Assembly (NCBI GenBank): GCA_019925795.1
Contig: CM034307.1
Span: forward strand, 61,814,864 to 61,878,863
DNA: 64,000 nucleotides
Origin: Dendrobium chrysotoxum
Lineage: Eukaryota > Streptophyta > Magnoliopsida > Asparagales > Orchidaceae
Reading direction: 5' to 3'
The translations under genes and the position numbers were made by a program. Each line of letters opens with the position of its first letter. The first letter of the stretch is position 1. A model generated the notes under the pieces. The model did no database searches. It was not told the DNA's origin and worked only from the letters and a program-made list of their open reading frames with translations. Shown here in pieces: positions 12,401 to 22,660 of the stretch.

Positions 12401-15400
12401 CCATCTAAGGCGGCCCTTTCTAATCTTTTTTTCCATTGGAGCTACTCCAACCTTTTCACGTATATACTTGTTTTGCATTCTTTCTCTGAGAGTGAAGCCA
12501 CTCATCCATCTGAGCATCCGCATCTCTGCAACACTTAACTTAATTTTATGCTTCTCTTTTATTGGCCAATATTTTGCATCATAAAGCATTGCAAGTCTCA
12601 CCACAAATCTTATAGAATTTTCTCTTATGTTTGAGGGGTACTTTTTTGTCACACAACAGACTCGATGTATTTCTCCATTTCAACCATCCAACTTGAATTC
12701 TACTAATAATATTCCTATCTATTTCACCATCACTTCGAATAATAAACTCGAGATATCTAAAACGTGTACTCTTATTAATTATTTGATTGCCCAAAGTTAC
12801 ATTCCCCCTACTAGATATATTACTACTAAAATTACACTACATGTATTTGGTTTTAGATCTATTCAAGCGAAAACTTTTAGACTCTAAGGTTGGCCGCCAT
12901 ACTTCAAGTTTTCCTTCAACTCCCTCTCTAGTCTTATCAACAAGAAAAATATCATTAGCAAAAAATCATACATCAGGGTACCTCCTCTTGCAAATGTCTA
13001 CTAAGAACATCCATGACTAAAGCAAAAAGATATGAGCTTAAAACTGGTTCTTGATGTAATCCACCTGAAATAAAAAAATATGTTGTCTAACCACAAGCGC
13101 CTTATATATATATATTAAAACTTACCTAAATCTTAAACTAAAACCTCAAACAAATCATGCATTTATGCACCCCCAAGCCGCAACAATTTCTTCTCAACTA
13201 TGTCAACCTCTAGCCAACCGCCTTTTCCGTAGCCACCACCATCGAGAATCACTTGAAAGATGCACACCACCACCACCTCCTCCTCTAAAAATTTTGGAGT
13301 ATTATTCTCATCTTTATGTTGATGACAAATATTTATGAAAGAGAAAGATGATTGAAGTAAATGAAGAAGAAATAGATTGAGAGGCATTGAACTCCACAAT
13401 ATGACGTAGGGGAGGGACTAATTTGTTATAACTACGACTCCAATAAAGACCCCCTCAGTGATGACAGTGCAGATGATTTCTGAGTTATTAATTATGCTAG
13501 TTTTTTTTAAGAATTAAATGTGGATGAGTAGGGAACTGAGAAAGAATGAATTTTGAGTTGAATTTGATGTTATAGGATATTTTTATGTAATTCCTATATT
13601 TCATGTTATTTTGCTATTGTAATATTTGAATTTCAATTCCGTTTTACACAATTTATCACTTGTCACTTTATATCTTTTGCATTTTTTTGTTTTATATGTA
13701 TGTCAATTTTTCATTTCATAGTTCAATAGAATGTTAATATGTCATTATTTAGCATATTAATTGGGTATTATACAAAAAATCAATTTTAACTTTTATTTTC
13801 ACTTTACACAATTTTTGGATTTGAGGCTTATACCTCGCCTCATGAAAGAAAAACGCCTCAGTATCTAATTGCGTAATTTTAAACCTTGTTGACAATGACT
13901 TATTTAGATTATAAATGGCATTTATTCTAGGAGAATGGGTGAGAAATTATTATTTTATACATATGAAGGGGGTAGTATTTATTGAGGATATGGTTGTGGA
14001 AAATAGATTTAGGAGATTAGGGCATGTATAAATAATGGAGGCTAGAAGATGCATTAATAAAATGAGTAGATTGAATATGGAATGAATAGGAAATAAATGC
14101 AACAACAATAACAACAAGGTTTTAACCACAACGTGAGGTTGGCTACATGAACCTTTTTTCTCCATTGTGTCATGTTAAGAGACAAATTCTTATTTAAATA
14201 TAATAAAAATATCATTTTTAATGCTTTCTAACCAAGTCTTTTTAGGTCTACCTCTACTTTGCTTCCCACAACATGAGGTTGGCTACATGAACCCTTTTTC
14301 TCCATTATGTCCGATTAAGAGATAAATTCTCATTTAAATATAATAAAAATATCATTTTTAATGCTTTCTAACGAAGTCTTTTCAGGTCTACCTCTACCTT
14401 TCTTAACATAGGTCGAATCTAATACATCTACTCTTCTAACAGGATCATTGAAAGGCTGACTTTATATGTGATCAAATCATCTAAGTCAATTCTCTCTAAT
14501 CTTATCTGCCACTGGAGCTACTCCAATTAGCTCCAATCTTTTCACGTATATACATGTTTCATATTCTGTCTCTAAGTGTAAAGGCACTCATCCACCTAAG
14601 CATCCTCATTTCTATAATACGTAACTTAATTTTATACTTCTCTTTTAATGGCCAACATTCTGTGCCATAATGTATTGCAAGTCTCACCACCATCTTATAA
14701 AAATTTCCCTTATGTTTGAGGGGTACTTTTCTATCACACAGCATATCTGATGCATTTATCTATTTCTACCATCCAACTTGAATCCTACTAATAATATCCT
14801 CATCTATTTTATCATTACTTTGAACAATAGACTTTAGATATCTAAAACATGCACTTATTTTAATGACTTGATCATCCAATATCACAGTCCCCCCACTAGA
14901 TCTATTATTACTAAAAATATACTTCATGAATAGAAAATAAATGTGTATGCTAAAAAAGATTGCAATAAACTAGAATTTACACTTTGTGTAGCACTAAATG
15001 AGAATGAATGGACAACAAGCTTTGATAAAGGTAGCTCTAAATAGTTAGTTCGGGCTTGTGATGATGATGTTGGAAAAAAAAATTTATCAGGATATCTGGA
15101 TACAAATTGTATTATGATGGACTTAAAAGTTGCATTTATTTTAAGATTAGTGCTATACATAAAAAAAAAAATATTGCACTATGCTCAATGTAAATCTAAT
15201 GACTTTCAAGTCCATCTTGATATAATTTGTATCAAGATATCCATGATGGCATGCATTCTAATATATCAGATATTTATGCGAGCGTTGATGGTTTCTATTT
15301 GTCATCCCATTGCAGAAACTATCAAATTATGCTGCTGGGAAATTTCTCAAAGTTTACACAGGGCATGTTAACAAAGTATACTGTATCACATCAACATTTT

Positions 15401-15609
15401 CTGTTACAAGTGGCAAGTACATTGTGAGTGGATCAGAAGACAAGTTTGTCTATATTTGGGACCTCCAAGGCAAAAATATCATCCAGAAATTGGAAGGTCA
15501 TAAAGATACTGTTATATCAGTATCATGCCACCCTACTGAGAATAAAATTGCCTCAGCTGGCCTAGATAATGATAGAACGGTCAAGATCTGGATTCAAGGT
15601 GCTGCTTGA
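5792..15609 (+). CDS. WDR5: WDR5-type WD40 protein (exons 5792-6469 and 15316-15609)
   Basis: The two exons join in phase 0 (CTG then AAA) into 323 residues, the usual length for plant WDR5a/WDR5b. After a short A/G/P-rich N-terminus come seven WD40 repeats, with typical GH, SGS.D and IWD motifs (for example VIIWS, RIWDV, RLWDV, KIWDV, YIWDL, KIWIQ). WDR5 is the propeller scaffold of COMPASS/MLL-type histone H3K4 methyltransferase complexes in the nucleus; it binds the catalytic subunit and the RBBP5 and ASH2 partners (family knowledge). The C-terminal half (KLSNYAAGKFLKVYTGHVNK) looks closer to the WDR5b type than WDR5a, from memory of the family. The ATG follows an ACCACC context; an earlier in-frame TTG adds 17 non-conserved residues and was rejected. 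No lesion is seen, so the gene appears intact. Confidence 0.93.
7705..7910. mobile_element. MITE-like repeat
   Basis: The left end CTGTTCGGGACAACTTTCTT and the right end GTTGCAGCCGTCCCAAATAG form an imperfect terminal inverted repeat, and AAGTTG/CAACTT motifs recur inside. Similar GTTTGGGAC ends occur near 25490, 26395 and 30954, suggesting a dispersed family. No target duplication was fixed. Confidence 0.4.
8040..8850 (+). pseudogene. Ty3/gypsy integrase remnant
   Basis: Conceptual translation in shifting frames follows the C-terminal half of a gypsy integrase: WVGATPFKEV-like text, IISDNGLAF near 8160 (central Asp region), YNPMVNVLVEAFN (the YHPQTNGQVEATN region), WAYRTTYKMPTKVKFYTVFG near 8380, then VFGAEPVLPLEVELSS, QNLEFYQTRMSRFFN and finally PINGQYLKKYY near 8830. 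Several stops and frame changes, plus a 24-bp tandem duplication around 8328-8373, show it is dead. It lies in sense orientation in the WDR5 intron. No LTRs were found around it. Confidence 0.85.
9447..10133. mobile_element. hAT-like MITE, CGAGCTCGAG-rich ends
   Basis: The left end AGGGGTGTAAGTGAGTCGAG and the right end (reverse complement) AGGGGTGTAAACGAGTCGAA are inverted repeats. Both subterminal regions are dense in CGAGCTCGAGC words, forming a long foldback around an AT-rich core and a short GC-rich block (about 9880-10000). A shorter relative at 59277-59718 has 8-bp target duplications, which is the basis for the hAT call; this copy has no clear duplication left. Confidence 0.7.
10470..10917. 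mobile_element. Probable hAT-like MITE (GGGGTGTCAA ends)
   Basis: The left end TAGGGGTGTCAAAATGGATT and the right end (reverse complement) TGGGGATGTCAATATATTAT share GGGG(A)TGTCAA. The subterminal DNA is rich in GGGTTGA, GGGTCAA and ACCCGAA words facing each other. No matching target duplication is visible, so limits may be off by a few bases. Confidence 0.5.
12163..13095 (-). mobile_element. 5'-truncated RTE-type LINE (copy A)
   Basis: In the minus direction the sequence encodes the end of an RTE reverse transcriptase and the region after it: LFKRKLLD-like finger text, STRFRYLE, VGWLKWRN, EMRMLRWMSGFTLRERM, REKVGVAPMEKKIRKGRLRW, RWFGHIK and KKTWLENIR-like text, ending in the family 3' sequence GGCTACATGAATC... 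and a CAA/TTG-type tail (CAATAACAACAACATC on +). Frame changes and stops make it inactive. It is antisense within the WDR5 intron. TA-rich flanks obscure the target duplication. Confidence 0.85.
14100..14925 (-). mobile_element. 5'-truncated RTE-type LINE (copy B) with duplicated 3' end
   Basis: An 18-bp target duplication (ATGAATAGGAAATAAATG at 14082-14099; 14926-14943 differs at one base) frames it, with a CAACAACAATAACAAC tail on the left. The minus strand reads RTE C-terminal text (LIHYGTECWPLKEKYKIKL-like, EMRMLRWMSAFTLRDRI). About 125 bp of the 3' end (GAGGTTGGCTACATGAACC through TCAGGTCTACCTCTAC) is present twice in tandem at about 14140-14270 and 14270-14395. Antisense in the WDR5 intron. 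Confidence 0.88.
15090..15242. repeat. Long foldback just before WDR5 exon 2
   Basis: The left arm 15090-15130 begins GGATATCTGGATACAAATT. The right arm 15201-15242, reverse-complemented, begins GGATATCTTGATACAAATT; 36 of 41 positions agree. Weaker pairing continues inward (TAGTGC in both arms) toward an A-rich loop. The outer end is 73 bp from the exon 2 acceptor. It resembles a foldback MITE; a small-RNA hairpin is an alternative without direct evidence. Confidence 0.7.
15316..15609 (+). CDS. WDR5: WDR5 coding exon 2
   Basis: It encodes residues 227-323, completing WD repeat 5 and giving repeats 6 (GHVNKVYCITSTF...YIVSGSEDKFVYIWDL) and 7 (GHKDTVISVSCHPTENKIAS...VKIW), ending QGAA and TGA. 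It starts right after CCCATTGCAG with AAA, in phase with exon 1. Confidence 0.93.
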   Translation, partial: KLSNYAAGKFLKVYTGHVNKVYCITSTFSVTSGKYIVSGSEDKFVYIWDLQGKNIIQKLEGHKDTVISVSCHPTENKIASAGLDNDRTVKIWIQGAA

Positions 15610-15803
15610 AGCATTATTTGTTGATAAAGGTAGTGACTCTTTTTATTTTTGATTCATAATCTTCTTATGGAACACCGAGCTTGCTTCATTAGTCAAATCC
15701 GTATGTTTTTCCTTGTTGTTTATTGTTCATGAGTTGTCATTGATGATGGTTTGTATGATTTTGTTATGATATTATCTCCAATGTCATTATTATATGCAGT
15801 TTC

Positions 15804-15940
15804 TGGTTCAAATCGTCTTCAATTTATGTGGAGTTTTGTGAAGGCAAACTCAAGCTTGCATTCGGCTTATATAACAGCTGACCTTCCGTGTAGTTTAAAT
15901 CCTAAAGAAAGCGTTCTCAGGAGGAATTTCTACAGCATGT
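15804..15940 (+). other. Possible WDR5 3' UTR exon
   Basis: After the stop codon a donor-like AAAG/GTAGTG occurs at about 15630. A TATATGCAG acceptor then precedes TTTCTGGTTC, and this block ends GCAT/GTAAGT. A further acceptor (CTGAACAG) lies at about 16019, before ATTCTTG. The pattern suggests spliced 3' UTR, with mRNA ending somewhere past 16100. This is inference from splice-site strings only. Confidence 0.35.
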
Positions 15941-16309
15941 AAGTGTACCTCTATGTTAGATGAACGCCTTGATTATGTCTTCTTGTTGGTTATTTAGCTG
16001 ATTGTCAAGCCTGAACAGATTCTTGTTATCTGAGAGGACAAAGCTGAAACATTTTGTAGAGTTGTATTTTTCCTAGTGAAGAAGCTCTTTTGTTGTTAAA
16101 AGTTATCTTGAAAAGATCCTTTTTTACATGCATACTTGTATTGCAAAACAACTTCTTGATCACACATGTTAATTCACGCAGTTTGGCTTTATTTTGTTTC
16201 TTGAATTTTGGTGTTTGAATTTTAGCCTGTGAAAAAATGAGTTGATTTTGAATTTGAATAGTCTTTATGTGTGAAGATAACCTAATTTTATAAAAGATAA
16301 ATACCATTT

Positions 16310-18186
16310 AGCATCTAGGAAGAAGAACCTCACAATGTTTGATGCTCTTCATGATGCCTCCCAACACATGGAGGGAGCCTACAATAGGGTTGCCTTTCTT
16401 GAAGAGTCTTTTAGTGTGGGAGTAGAGTTTTAAGTATTAACATGACCTGCTTGCATTAGACACGTCCCAAAAAAAATTAGGCACTGTTATGGTCTTTCAA
16501 TGTATGAAGCATAGTTTACATCATCATGTATGATCCACAGAAGTAAAAAAATGGAGTTAGGTTACATTGTAAAGTTAAAATAGATTTATTTACCACTCAC
16601 ATGAGAGAATATGTTAAAACTAAAGTAAAGGATAATCCAACTCATATGGATTTGAGCTAGGCCTAATTGGCTTATTATAAGCTATATTTTGATTTGATCT
16701 CAATGTGAGCTAGGCTTAGTTTATTAATTTCTATATGATCTAAAACTTTATTTATGCTTGACAAAGCCTTTTAAGTCTTGCATACATACCTTCTTCCACA
16801 CTTGCATCGTTATACATAGATTTAAGTTCATAGATGCAAAGGCATGCGTATAAATATATCCTTTATAGGCACTAATGCTCACATATTCATGCATGCACAC
16901 ATACATACATACATATATATGTATATATACTTTGATCTATCTCAAGCTAGCTCAATGTGATCTTAAGCCTAGCTCAATCAAATTTCAATTTAAGTGAAGT
17001 TTGGTTTATTATCCAACTTGTTGATTTTGATTAAAAATTGAGTCTACTTTTTAGCCCTAACTAGAAGTGGTGCTTTGGTGAGTCAATCTTCTTAAATTTG
17101 ATCAATTATAATATTGTTTATAAAAAAATTTTCTTTTTTCTTCATACAAGAAAACATCAAATATTTTCTCAATATACAAATTGATATGAATGTAGTCATG
17201 TTTTATAATGAACATTAGGGTTTTACTTATTCAAGATTTTCAATATTCCAAGCCCCTTTTTAGTTTATTGTCTCTCTTGATTAGAATTAATCAACTCTCA
17301 AGCCAAAAAAGCTCACGAGCGACAAACTTGACACTAAACTAGTGTCAACAACTTAAAAGTTAAAACCATTAGGCAAGGTTGAATTCCCCTATGGTCTGAG
17401 AAAAGAGTATCACTCAGGTATAGTTGAATCTTAATTGACCTAAAAGGCAACATGTAAGGATTAAGATGTTATTTAAATTGGACTCGGCATTATGTCACCT
17501 CAGTTAACCCATAAAGCTAAGAAATAGTGTATCTAGTGGTGGTGCCAAGGGAAAGGAAAGAGGGAGAAATGGGAAGGGAACTAAGCATCTACCCAAAAAA
17601 TTGATCTTTTATTTCAATGTCTAGGCATTAAGCATTGGGTCTAGGGGAAACAAAAACAAGGGAGAAATAGGATGACATTATGCACCTACCAAGAGACCTT
17701 TTTTCTTCCAAGCCTTTCTCTTCTTTTTCTTCTCTTTAAGCCCTAAAAATTGCCTTCTAGCTTCTTTTATGGTTGATAAAGCAGGTTAGACAAAACTGGG
17801 GTGAAATGTCTTCATATAACAACAAAATCAACTATTTCTTGCCATGATTTGAGACTATTTCATCCATTAATAGATTCACTTGTACTTAAGCAACTTTATT
17901 GTGCTAACTTGATAGTTTGCATGGATCTTAAGGTTCCTACCAGCGTAAACCTTGAAACCTAGATAAACTAGTACTAGTGTATTTTAAGTATGGTTTATTA
18001 TGGAGCCCATAAAAGTATTTTGATTTTTTTGCTTTTGTACACATTCAGTTTAGTCTTTGAATTTATTGAATAAAATAAAATTTTTGGTTCTTCGCTTTTG
18101 TTTAATTAACCAACAATGTTGTATTTGATCAACAATCTTATTTGTTTAACCATCTTAGTTGATCAAAGGGACAATTTAAGCTTAAT
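16310..18186. other. AT-rich intergenic DNA
   Basis: I see no supported gene. A CATA/TATA run lies near 16890-16930. Short coding-like snippets near 16330-16430 have no recognisable family. Confidence 0.45.
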
Positions 18187-18203
18187 TATTAAAGTTTCAT
18201 TGA

Positions 18204-18728
18204 TGGTGCAGAATGTTGGCCTGATTAGGAGAGTAGAAAGTATCCCTCAAATTTAAGGGAACATTCTATAAGATGGTGGTGAGACCTGCAATGTTTTATG
18301 GCACAGAATGTTGGCCATTAAAAGAGAACCATATAATTAAGTTAAGAGTTGTAGAGATGAAGATGCTCAGGATGAGTAGCTTTACTCTTAGAGATAGAAT
18401 GTGAAACGAGCATATAAGCGAAAAGGTTGGAATAGCTCCAATGGCAGATAAGATTAGAGAGAGTCGCCTTAGATGGTTTGGCCACATAAAACGTCAGCCT
18501 TCTGATGATTCGATTAGGAGAGTAGATGTATTAGATTTGACCTATGTTAAGAGAGGTAGAGGTAGACCTAAAAAGACTTAGTTAGAAAATATTAGAAATG
18601 ACATTTTTTTTTATTAGATTTAAATAAGAATTTGACTCTTAATAGGACACAATGGAGAAAAATTCAGGTAGCTGACCCCATGTAATAAAATAAAGGCTTT
18701 ATGTTGTTGTTATTGTAGTTTGTTGTAG
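18204..18728 (+). mobile_element. 5'-truncated RTE-type LINE (copy C)
   Basis: An exact 17-bp target duplication, TATTAAAGTTTCATTGA, flanks it (18187-18203 and 18729-18745). The plus strand reads the RTE tail: GTECWPLKEN-like text, a damaged RLRWFGHIKRQPSDD-like block, a KKT stop ENIRND region, and a TATGTTGTTGTTATTG tail. The first 50 bp are scrambled: GCAGAATGTTGGCC and GATTAGGAGAGTAGA also occur further down in normal order. Inactive. Confidence 0.9.
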
Positions 18729-18745
18729 TATTAAAGTTTCATTGA

Positions 18746-20088
18746 GCTAAAATCTTGTATTATTTCTTAAGGTTGCAATCATTTATAAGGACAATGGTTG
18801 TTGACCCACTATTAATTAATTGGTTAGCTCTAAATTTGTGTATTTTTGTAATGTGTATATATATATATATATGCATGAATATTTGTTAGCCTAAGAATTG
18901 TTTTTAGGGAATGCTTGGTTGGTTGTTCTTAAAACACGTGTATCTTAGAAATGCATGAATTGTTTAATTGAATGTAAATTCTATACTTCAAAATATTTTT
19001 ATGTTTGTTATGATATATTTTAAATGCATTAAAATATGATGGATGATAGAGGGCCATGGGGAGTGGGTGATTGCGAGCAAATAGTGATGACAGACAATGA
19101 TAGCCAATGGTGGCCAGGGCGAAGGGCGACGGGCTTTAGTGGTGAGGACCAAGGTAGCTGGTGGTTGTGAGTGAGGAAGGTGAGTTTGTAGGCTATGAGT
19201 CTTTTCTTCTATTTGGACTTCTTTTCTTGTATTTGGACTTCAATTGATTTTGGCAAATTCCAAAATTTTCAAAAATAAGCAATATGGGGATTCCAAATCC
19301 CGTACACAAATGCTTTGCATTTGATTTACTTCAAAAAATACCCTAAAAAAATCAAAACTCTTGTTTTTTTTTTTACTTTATACCCATAAAACTTGCAATC
19401 AATTAGCCCATTGGAAGGTCAAAAGTTAATCAAGATCAAATCATATTTTTGCTCGAATTGAAGTTAATGAGCTATGAATTGTAATTGGATTAGATCATTA
19501 ACAACCCTAAATTTTAGACAATATTTCAAAATGGGAGAGTTTTTAGATTCTTCTTTATTAATGAACTATTGATGCTTTACACTCTGATTTGGAGTTGATG
19601 GAAGAAAAGGAAAAATTTTATGTACATAGAAAAACAAAGAATAATGATATGTATTTTTTTTTCTTTTGGATTGGGTGTTTTAAGAGGAAAAGAAATTTAT
19701 TCTTCCAATTCTTGATTAAGGGTTGAAAGGAAAAAAACGAAAATTTATTAGTATAATTAATTAATTAATTAATTAGATATATACCCTTATAGAAATAATG
19801 ATAGGTTAAGATTCTTTTTTTAAAATAAAGATAGTTGGATATTATTAAAAAATATATTTATGTAAATTCATTCTCTCTAATTTTTTGCTTATTTTAGCAG
19901 AGATAAAATCTTTCATATGAAAGTTGTCCTATTTTTTTTTTAACCTTCCTATTTAAACCTTCTAATCTAAAGAAGCTTGTTTTTTTTTTTCATCTCTTTC
20001 CTTTTTCCATTAAAATTTTCGAGTGTTAAAAGGGAATTTTTCATCTGATGTTTATTATTTTAGCAAGTAATTCCTATGTGACCCTTTG
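18746..20088. other. AT-rich intergenic DNA
   Basis: No gene is supported. A G-rich patch (19045-19190, GGTGG/GGCGA words) interrupts long A/T runs. An AATTAATTAATTAATTAATTA run lies near 19758. A TTTAGGGAATGCTTGG string near 18904 looks like a MITE end, but no partner end was found. Confidence 0.4.
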
Positions 20089-20459
20089 ATGCAGGACTAG
20101 TATGCTTTTGACTAAAATTTAGAATTTGCACGAATTATGTAAGAGCAAGTACTTGATTAAACTACTAGCAACTAGAACGATAAAATAAAACAAAGGAGGG
20201 GTGCTTGCGTTTAGGCCAAATCACAATAAAAGTGCTTGAACAAATAAATAGATTGGAATATCAAATTAAGGCTAACATAGTAGATGTTCATTCATAATCC
20301 CTTAATTAACATTAAGATAAGTAAACATATTAGGAGCTCTCAAAGTAACCCTACGTTTACTAAGCTTTTATTTTAGCAAATCAAGCGGCGTAGATCTTTT
20401 GCGACTTCATCACCACCTACAAGGTTAGTAGAAAGACGAAGTGACTTGACGAGGAAGGG

Positions 20460-21955
20460 AAGTTCACCTTAAACGGGAAGGAATCGCCGTCGGAAAGTAG
20501 TCACTTGAAGGCCAACGGTATGGGTGAGGAACCGTAGGATTTGAGTGAAATATCCTCTGAGTGGGGAAGTATCCGGAGGGGAAATAGTCGTGAACCTGCC
20601 AAGGATGGTCCACCGTCCTTTCTTCCTCTGATCGTCGATCGTATCCACCAACGTGATATGGATCCTTTCGAAGTATTCTTTGACGGTGTTGTCGAAGTCG
20701 AACCCAACGTCGAAGAACGGCGAACGGAGGATGTCGACGTTGTCGTTTTCGTCAGGAACCAACCCGTAGTCCCATTCGGGGACTTCCATTCATGTTGGTG
20801 AAGAAAGGAGAGGTTGGAGCCGATGATACCTTGCTGCCCTTGAAGTTTTCCTTCAATGGTTTGAAGATTTCCTTGGAGAATCAAGTGGGAAAAGGGTTAG
20901 GGAAGGGGCCGACCAAGGGGAAGGTAATGGGGGAATTTGGTTCAGATTTTAGAGGGGTAGGGTTAGGGTTAGGGTTTAGAGCTCAAAATTTGAAATTATT
21001 TTCAGATTTTGAAATTGGAGGGAGGTGGGTAAGGAAACTAGGTTTAATTTTCCAAGGAAAGATTTAATGTGAGAGAGGGGATTCGGGAGAGAGAGAGGGG
21101 AATTGGAGAGAGAGGGGGGGCGGAATAGGGAAGGGGGGCCGGCGGCTATGAGGGGGATAGGGAGGGGATTTGGGGATTGATTTGGGTTTCTAAAATTAGA
21201 TTTAGGAATTAGGAAAGTTTTAATTCAATCCCCTTTATTTGAAAATTTCAAATAGGACTCAATTAGGAAACTTTCCTAAAATAGATTGAGTCAATTAGGA
21301 AAGTTTTTAATTCTAATTCAATTTGAATTTGAATTTTAAATTCTTTCCCAAACAATCCCAAACTAATTTAGGAAACTAATTCAAAGGGGAGGGAGGAGGG
21401 GTGTGGCCGGCGACTTGCTTGGGGTGGGGGTCGGTTTGGGATGGCCGGCGGGTAGGGGAGTGGGAGGAGGGGCCGTGAGGTGGAGGGGGGGGATTGTGGG
21501 GCTCGGTTTGGTGGGGATAGGGGAGGCGGTCGAGTAAGAGAGAAGGGAGGAGGAAGGAAGATAATATCACGAAACTAACCACGAATCCGGACTCGTCCCA
21601 AGATTGGTGGGTGATCCAATTCCCTCTTCAAGGGATCTCTCTCCAAGCTCTTTAGCTCTCAACTCTCAAACAAAGTGCAGGAAATTTTTGTAGAATTCAT
21701 TCATTAATCTCAAAAGACAACAATGAGGCTATATATAAAGCCTCGTACAAAGACTCAAGAAATAAAAGACGACAACGCCCTTAAGGCTTACAAACGATCT
21801 CCCTTAAGTAAGGGTAGAATGGGAAAAACTAAAGTAAATAAAACATGACATCAATATAAAGAAAATATATAATACAACTCAGAAATATATCGAATCAATT
21901 TTGGCCGTAGATCGACGGCCACGTCTCTGATAGACCTTCCATGCTCTGATGTCCC
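20460..21955 (-). mobile_element. Probable LTR-retroelement remnant (LTR plus leader/gag-like)
   Basis: Read on the minus strand, a TATA-like CTTTATATATAGCC (about 21735) is followed by a leader-like stretch, then G/C-skewed low complexity (21060-21560). Two overlapping minus open frames of about 106 and 127 codons follow around 20469-20884. One contains EVPEWDYGLVPDENDNVDIL and is acidic and protein-like, but I cannot match it to a family. Gag is possible. A short GGGTTAGGGTTAGGGTTT run at about 20960 is part of this region. No LTR pair or target duplication was found. Confidence 0.35.
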
Positions 21956-21964
21956 CATCACCCT

Positions 21965-22660
21965 TAATGCAATATTGTTGGCGATTTTTCAAAAAATTGT
22001 GTCAAAAGAGTTGAGGGATGCAACATATACTGCTAGAATTATCAAAAGCTTCCCAACAAGCATCATCCCAAATAAAGGAAGTGTATTTCTTCGTAAACCC
22101 CCTAGTTCTTTAGGGTATCAGATGGAGTGCCTTGAATTTATATGGATGTATTTTGATGTGCACAAATCACAAAACTTGTTAATAATACTCCAAAAGCTCA
22201 ATTTAATGGATTCATTTTCAAATAGATTTTTGAATATTTTCAAGCATAATTTGTTAATTATTTTGATTCTTTGAATGTGTCTTCTAAAAATGAGGTCATC
22301 AACATAGCATTTTACATTAAGCATGGTTGTCAAAGATGTCAGTTATTTGATCTTTTGATAGGTGGCTCCATCAATTTTTCAAGCTGATGGCATATTGGCA
22401 TCACTTCATAGTAATACACTTTGGCGTAGATGTGAAAGGTGGTGTGTATAACATCCTCCGGTTCTATCTTGATTTAATTGTAGTTGAATGATCTGTTTAT
22501 GAACGGGATCATATCTTAAATCAAAGTGTGATCAACCATGAGTTTTATTTTGAGTAAGAAGTAATCATTTGAGCACACCATATTTAATTTCAGGAAGTTG
22601 ATGTGTATAAGAATTAGTATTTTATTTTTTTTCCAGTAAAACTACATTTCCTAGGTAATA
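21965..22660 (-). pseudogene. Decayed Ty3/gypsy reverse transcriptase
   Basis: Minus-strand text follows the order of a gypsy RT: NYNQIKIEPEDVIHTTFH-like residues (22440-22500; compare GYNQIKM.PDD..HTAF), then YYYEVMPICHQ (YKVMPFGL), CYVDDLIFR (the catalytic YVDD, near 22300), a KLCLKIFKNLFENESIKLSF helix, and near 22060 FIWDDACWEAFD, the FxWDxxCxxAF motif starting the RNase H tether. Stops interrupt it repeatedly. It lies just upstream, in the same direction, of the LTR-like remnant; whether they are one element is unclear. Confidence 0.8.

Larger units (their letters stand above)
6470..15315 (+). other. WDR5 intron, 8846 bp, transposon-filled
   Basis: Donor GTATGT and acceptor CCCATTGCAG are canonical, and a T-rich tract precedes the acceptor. 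Inside are a gypsy integrase remnant, at least three MITE-like elements, two 5'-truncated RTE LINE tails in antisense orientation and a foldback close to the acceptor. No independent host gene is supported within it. Stretches not listed separately (6470-7700, 10920-12160, 13100-14080) show only AT-rich sequence. Confidence 0.88.

Noticed and set aside
15090..15242. microRNA precursor
   Set aside because: Foldback only; arm pairing is also typical for MITEs and no target or small-RNA evidence is available.
20954..20980. GGGTTAGGGTTAGGG as interstitial telomere
   Set aside because: Only about three units of TTAGGG type, not the usual plant TTTAGGG, in a G-rich low-complexity tract; chance is likely.
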